Assembly (NCBI RefSeq): GCF_037042905.1
Contig: NC_087251.1
Coordinates: forward strand, 34,017,001 to 34,081,000
DNA length: 64,000 bases
Reading direction: 5' to 3'
Origin: Lytechinus pictus
Taxonomy: Eukaryota; Echinodermata; Echinoidea; Temnopleuroida; Toxopneustidae
Notes under the pieces: generated by a model
Told to the model about the DNA's origin: nothing
Database searches by the model: none
Seen by the model: the letters and a program-made list of their open reading frames with translations, nothing else
Shown here: one piece after another, positions 60,719 through 64,000 of the stretch
How the letters are laid out: every line of letters starts with the position of its first letter
Position numbering within the stretch: the first letter of the stretch is position 1
Position numbers and translations under genes: made by a program

Positions 60719-62675
60719 CACAACAAAAAAAGTAAGTCCCCCCTAAATCAAATTGCTGTAACTTTTGAACGGAGTTATTTTGAGATATGATATCTCGTAG
60801 GTGACCATTTTTGAAAGTGACAAGGGTCGTTTTTCAGATTGTGCAAATACGAAGTTGGGCAAAAGTTGTTTTTAGGTGAATTTTATGGTGTTATGCTGTT
60901 TTACTATCCATCACTTCGCCACTCCACACACAATTTTGATATCGTATGTTCATGGTTGAGTGAGCACAATACCGCAGGGGCCGCGGAAGCGGGGTGGGGG
61001 CCCACTTTTTTTTCCAAAAGCATGTACAAAAATGTAAAAATGACCATACGATTGTGATTTTATGCATGGTCAGCGCACCCCCCCCCCCACACTTTGAAAA
61101 CCGTTCCGCGGCCCCTGTATTGTGACGTATCATTATAGGGGTTTTTGGTAGTATCCTCTACAACTTGTTAGGTCATATTAAAATTTAAAAATGTTGGTGG
61201 CTCCCCCGATTATAGCCCCCTCCCCCATTTTTAAATTCTGGATCCACCACTGATTTGTCCATAAATTAAACTGATCATGAGAAATTGTTACGAAAAGAAT
61301 ACATTTATGCAGTATAAAGAGTATTCATTCCTAAGTTTTCGAATGTGCTCGCTCAACCATGAAAAATGTTAAAAGTTCGGAAAGTGTGTGGTGATAGAAA
61401 TGATGGATGATAAAAACAACAGCAATTAAAGTCACATTTGAAACCGAATTTGCCCCCCAATATTCACCTTATTACCCTTTAAAATGAGTCTGTGACATTG
61501 AAAATACCCATTTTGCCACTTTGATGCGTGCTCACTCATCCGTAAATAAACAAATCGATTTCATTTTTGCACAGAATTCTACCCATAGGTTGATAAACAT
61601 TACTGCCAAATGACATTGCTAAAGACAGCCTTGAAAAAAAGTTCCACCATATTAAATAAGGGGTTACTTATTCTTAAACATATGCACCCATAATGTACAC
61701 AAGTCTATGAGAGAGGAAGTCAAAATCTTAACAAATATGAAATAAGGGGTTTGTTTCATGGACGGTTTTTGTTACTTCTGCTAACAGTTATTTCATGAAA
61801 CTTCGCACATCGCTTCAGAGTAACACTATCCAACAGGCGCGCACACCACAATAACAATTCGATACGGCACAGAGTGGGGCCAAGGCTTTGAACTTTCTTC
61901 TCATTTGCATAATTTTTTTATATTGTGTGCTCACTGATGGATTAAACATCGGGATTTTCATGAAAATCTAATCAAATGAACCAGGTTTGTGACAGATATC
62001 CATCGTTACAAATTGCATTTTTTCCAATAACGTAAAAAAGAGCTAATCACATTCCACATGTTCATTCAAGCGTGAATGTTTAATTAAACGCCTATGAATC
62101 ATTAAAGCATGTTAATTGGTCATGAAAAAAGTTGATAAAAGATCAGTTTCAGTTACCAAAATGAAACAATACTTGCCTATTATATTTGAAAATCGTATTT
62201 TTTGTTTTCAATAAATGTTCATTTTAACCGTGAAACGATGAATAGTGTTGAAGATACTCTTCCCAAAAATTACTGTCATCACATTCTATCATTTTTATTG
62301 ATGAAAATGTGTAAAAAATCCAATTATAGCAAATTTGGACTTGTGTTTATTCAACCGTGAAATTTAGCCAAAATATTGTATCGTCTTTTAGAAAGTACCT
62401 TTTACAAGCCTTCTGACAATATTTCAAGATGAGAATGTGGAATCAGTTCCAATAAAATGGAAATGAGTCATGATTTTTGGCTTGTGACGTTTGAAAAGTG
62501 ACATTTTTGCCTTCTGACGGTGCTCACTGAAGCATGACGTAAAATACGTCCATAACATTTACTCAGAGGGTAGCTTATAAAATTATACACGCTCATGTAA
62601 AAATATATCAAAAACTCGCATTGGTTCGGAAATTATTGATGTTTGTTCAAGGGGGGACTTACCTTTTTTGTTGTG
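60719..62675. mobile_element. Roughly 2-kb inverted-repeat element with dispersed internal motif
   Basis: Its ends are inverted copies of CACAACAAAAAAAGTAAGTC followed by CCCCCT, and TATA flanks both sides (a possible TA or TATA target duplication). Inside, a 20-bp word resembling TGCTCACTCAACCRTGAAA recurs at about 60949 (reverse), 61345, 61528, 61927, 62059, 62216, 62343 and 62519. No transposase frame is present. A TA target and such ends are compatible with Tc1/mariner-like mobilisation, but I do not recognise the family. Confidence 0.7.
60965..61124. mobile_element. Small inverted-repeat insertion inside the 60719-62675 element
   Basis: CAGGGGCCGCGGAA (60975) and its exact complement (ending 61117), with CACAATA and TATTGTG just outside them, also inverted. 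G and C runs lie inside both ends. Confidence 0.65.
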
Positions 62676-62878
62676 TATATATTGTTTCACCTGGTTAAAA
62701 AAAATAAACTTCCATACCACGATTATTCATTTTGGATAATCAAAATAATCCCGATAGAAGTGTTTTCACTATTTCATTCGGACGTTTATGGCAATTTTGC
62801 TATCCCATGGTAACTAAATGGATTCCATACTCCGGGTCCATACTCAATAGTTAATCAAAATCAAGGATTCCATGAAAA

Positions 62879-63060
62879 AAGGCGCGGATCCAGGGGGTAC
62901 AGGGGGCACGTGCCCCCCCCCCCTTTGAGAAGCAAATTAAAAAAAAATTTATGTAAAAATTCCATTAAAATAGAGGTGAAGACTTTTTTTTCGGGTACTG
63001 CTTTTCCTCCGAAAAAATTGCCCCCCCCCCTTTGGAAAATCCTGGATCCGACCCTGGTGA
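62879..63060. mobile_element. MITE with CGGATCCAGG ends
   Basis: GCGCGGATCCAGGGGG at the left and CCTGGATCCGACCCTGG at the right are inverted, each next to C runs. About 180 bp, non-coding. Confidence 0.6.
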
Positions 63061-63099
63061 AAAATACAATTGCATGGTAAATTAACAAAATAATAACTT

Positions 63100-64000
63100 C
63101 TATGCAGTCCGGGTGTCCCCTGGTGCCCAGGACAGGCGTGTTCGGGTCAATACCACTCGTTTCTATACCATATGCACATCTCCAAAACTGACAGTATCCG
63201 GGGACTGAATATACATACACTATCAGTGCAAAAACTACAATAGCAAGCTACTGGTCATTATTGTTAGAGCGACAAGACATAGGAAATTCATTTCTGGTAT
63301 TTAAGGCTAAAATCATTTCGTCATTTTTATTTTGAAATTTCGAGTCCTTGCATCATCTTTATCATGTTTATTAGCAATCATTAGGCATAAAAAATTATAG
63401 GCCCTATATAGGCATAGGCATAGTTTTATCAATCTGATTAAAACTGACCCAACTCCCCCCTCCCTCCCTCTCGAAACGAAATATCCACAGATAAGTTTGA
63501 TTTTGTGGAGTGACATTGACCAAAATTGCCCAGGCACTTCCACTTATTTTCAGATAATTCACGTTTCCATATAGATTCGAATCCAGTTTTGTCCCTGCAT
63601 AGCGACCAGTCGGACCTGCAAAATCAAGCAAATATTAACAGAACATGATTGAACTCCCACAAAATATAAGGTGGGTGATATCATGCCTCACAAATTAAGA
63701 TAGATGTCATTTCAATCGTTAACAGCACACGCACAAAAATAAATCCCTAAGTATCCTTAGTAAGTAAAACAAAACTTTTCCGTCACGAATGAACTTGGGT
63801 TTAATAGGGCCTATACGCTAATTCTCAGTGGCATAATGAGCCAAAAGTTTTTGAGGGGTGAGATATGGCATATTGGGCAAAATTCACAAAAAATTGCGAC
63901 CGAGCGAAGTGAGCGAGCAAAAGTTTTGACATCTTTATTACAACATTAAAAATATATAAATCATATTTGACCATTTTCTCTTTTCTTTTTTTTCTTTTTT
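63100..64000. other. No recognisable gene; repeat fragment at the edge
   Basis: Short frames only. Near 63890-63925 GACCGAGCGAAGTGAGCGAGC looks like another degraded GCGAAGC-type unit running towards the end of the window. Confidence 0.4.

Overview
This is animal genomic DNA, AT-rich, with long introns, split genes and dense mobile DNA; nothing looks prokaryotic. I place it in a marine deuterostome, most likely an echinoderm and probably a sea urchin. The reasons are the mix of short inverted-repeat elements ending in runs of G or C, the repeats carrying GCGAAGC, the tRNA-derived SINE, and protein genes close to, but clearly diverged from, their vertebrate counterparts. The species is an inference; the gene calls are not.

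Two conserved cellular genes can be assembled exon by exon, both on the minus strand. Positions 36129 to 27368 hold an eight-exon, 741-residue orthologue of the zinc-finger transcription factor ZNF410, with six C2H2 fingers, a histidine tract and a C-terminal array of 8-residue repeats. Positions 59332 to 52145 hold a seven-exon, 239-residue orthologue of RTRAF (C14orf166/CGI-99/hCLE), an RNA-processing and tRNA-ligase-complex protein. All splice phases agree in both models. Their introns carry hairpin elements, a SINE, microsatellites and a tandem repeat with two perfect DR1 nuclear-receptor motifs.

The rest is mostly transposon-derived. From 30 to 7609 lies a DNA element with inverted ends, an 8-bp target duplication and an ACCAGT-rich 175-bp array. 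A nearly intact Ty3/Gypsy retrotransposon (1070-7141, minus strand) is nested inside it; its LTRs differ at only three positions and it has one frame break in the integrase. An uninterrupted LINE with endonuclease and reverse transcriptase (ORF 37743-40880, plus strand) sits just upstream of the ZNF410 start. Between them are at least a dozen short non-autonomous elements, several with clear target duplications (11933-13122, 15810-16053, 25726-26144, 31303-31815, 51024-51338).

Some structure is not explained by known families. One is an approximately 105-bp periodic array around the GCGAAGC mini-hairpin sequence (11880-12870). Another is a roughly 2-kb inverted-repeat element (60719-62675) carrying many dispersed copies of a 20-bp motif. 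A third is a decayed coding relic of unknown identity (41940-43300, minus). About 19260-25725 has no gene that I can recognise. No tRNA, rRNA or CRISPR feature was found.
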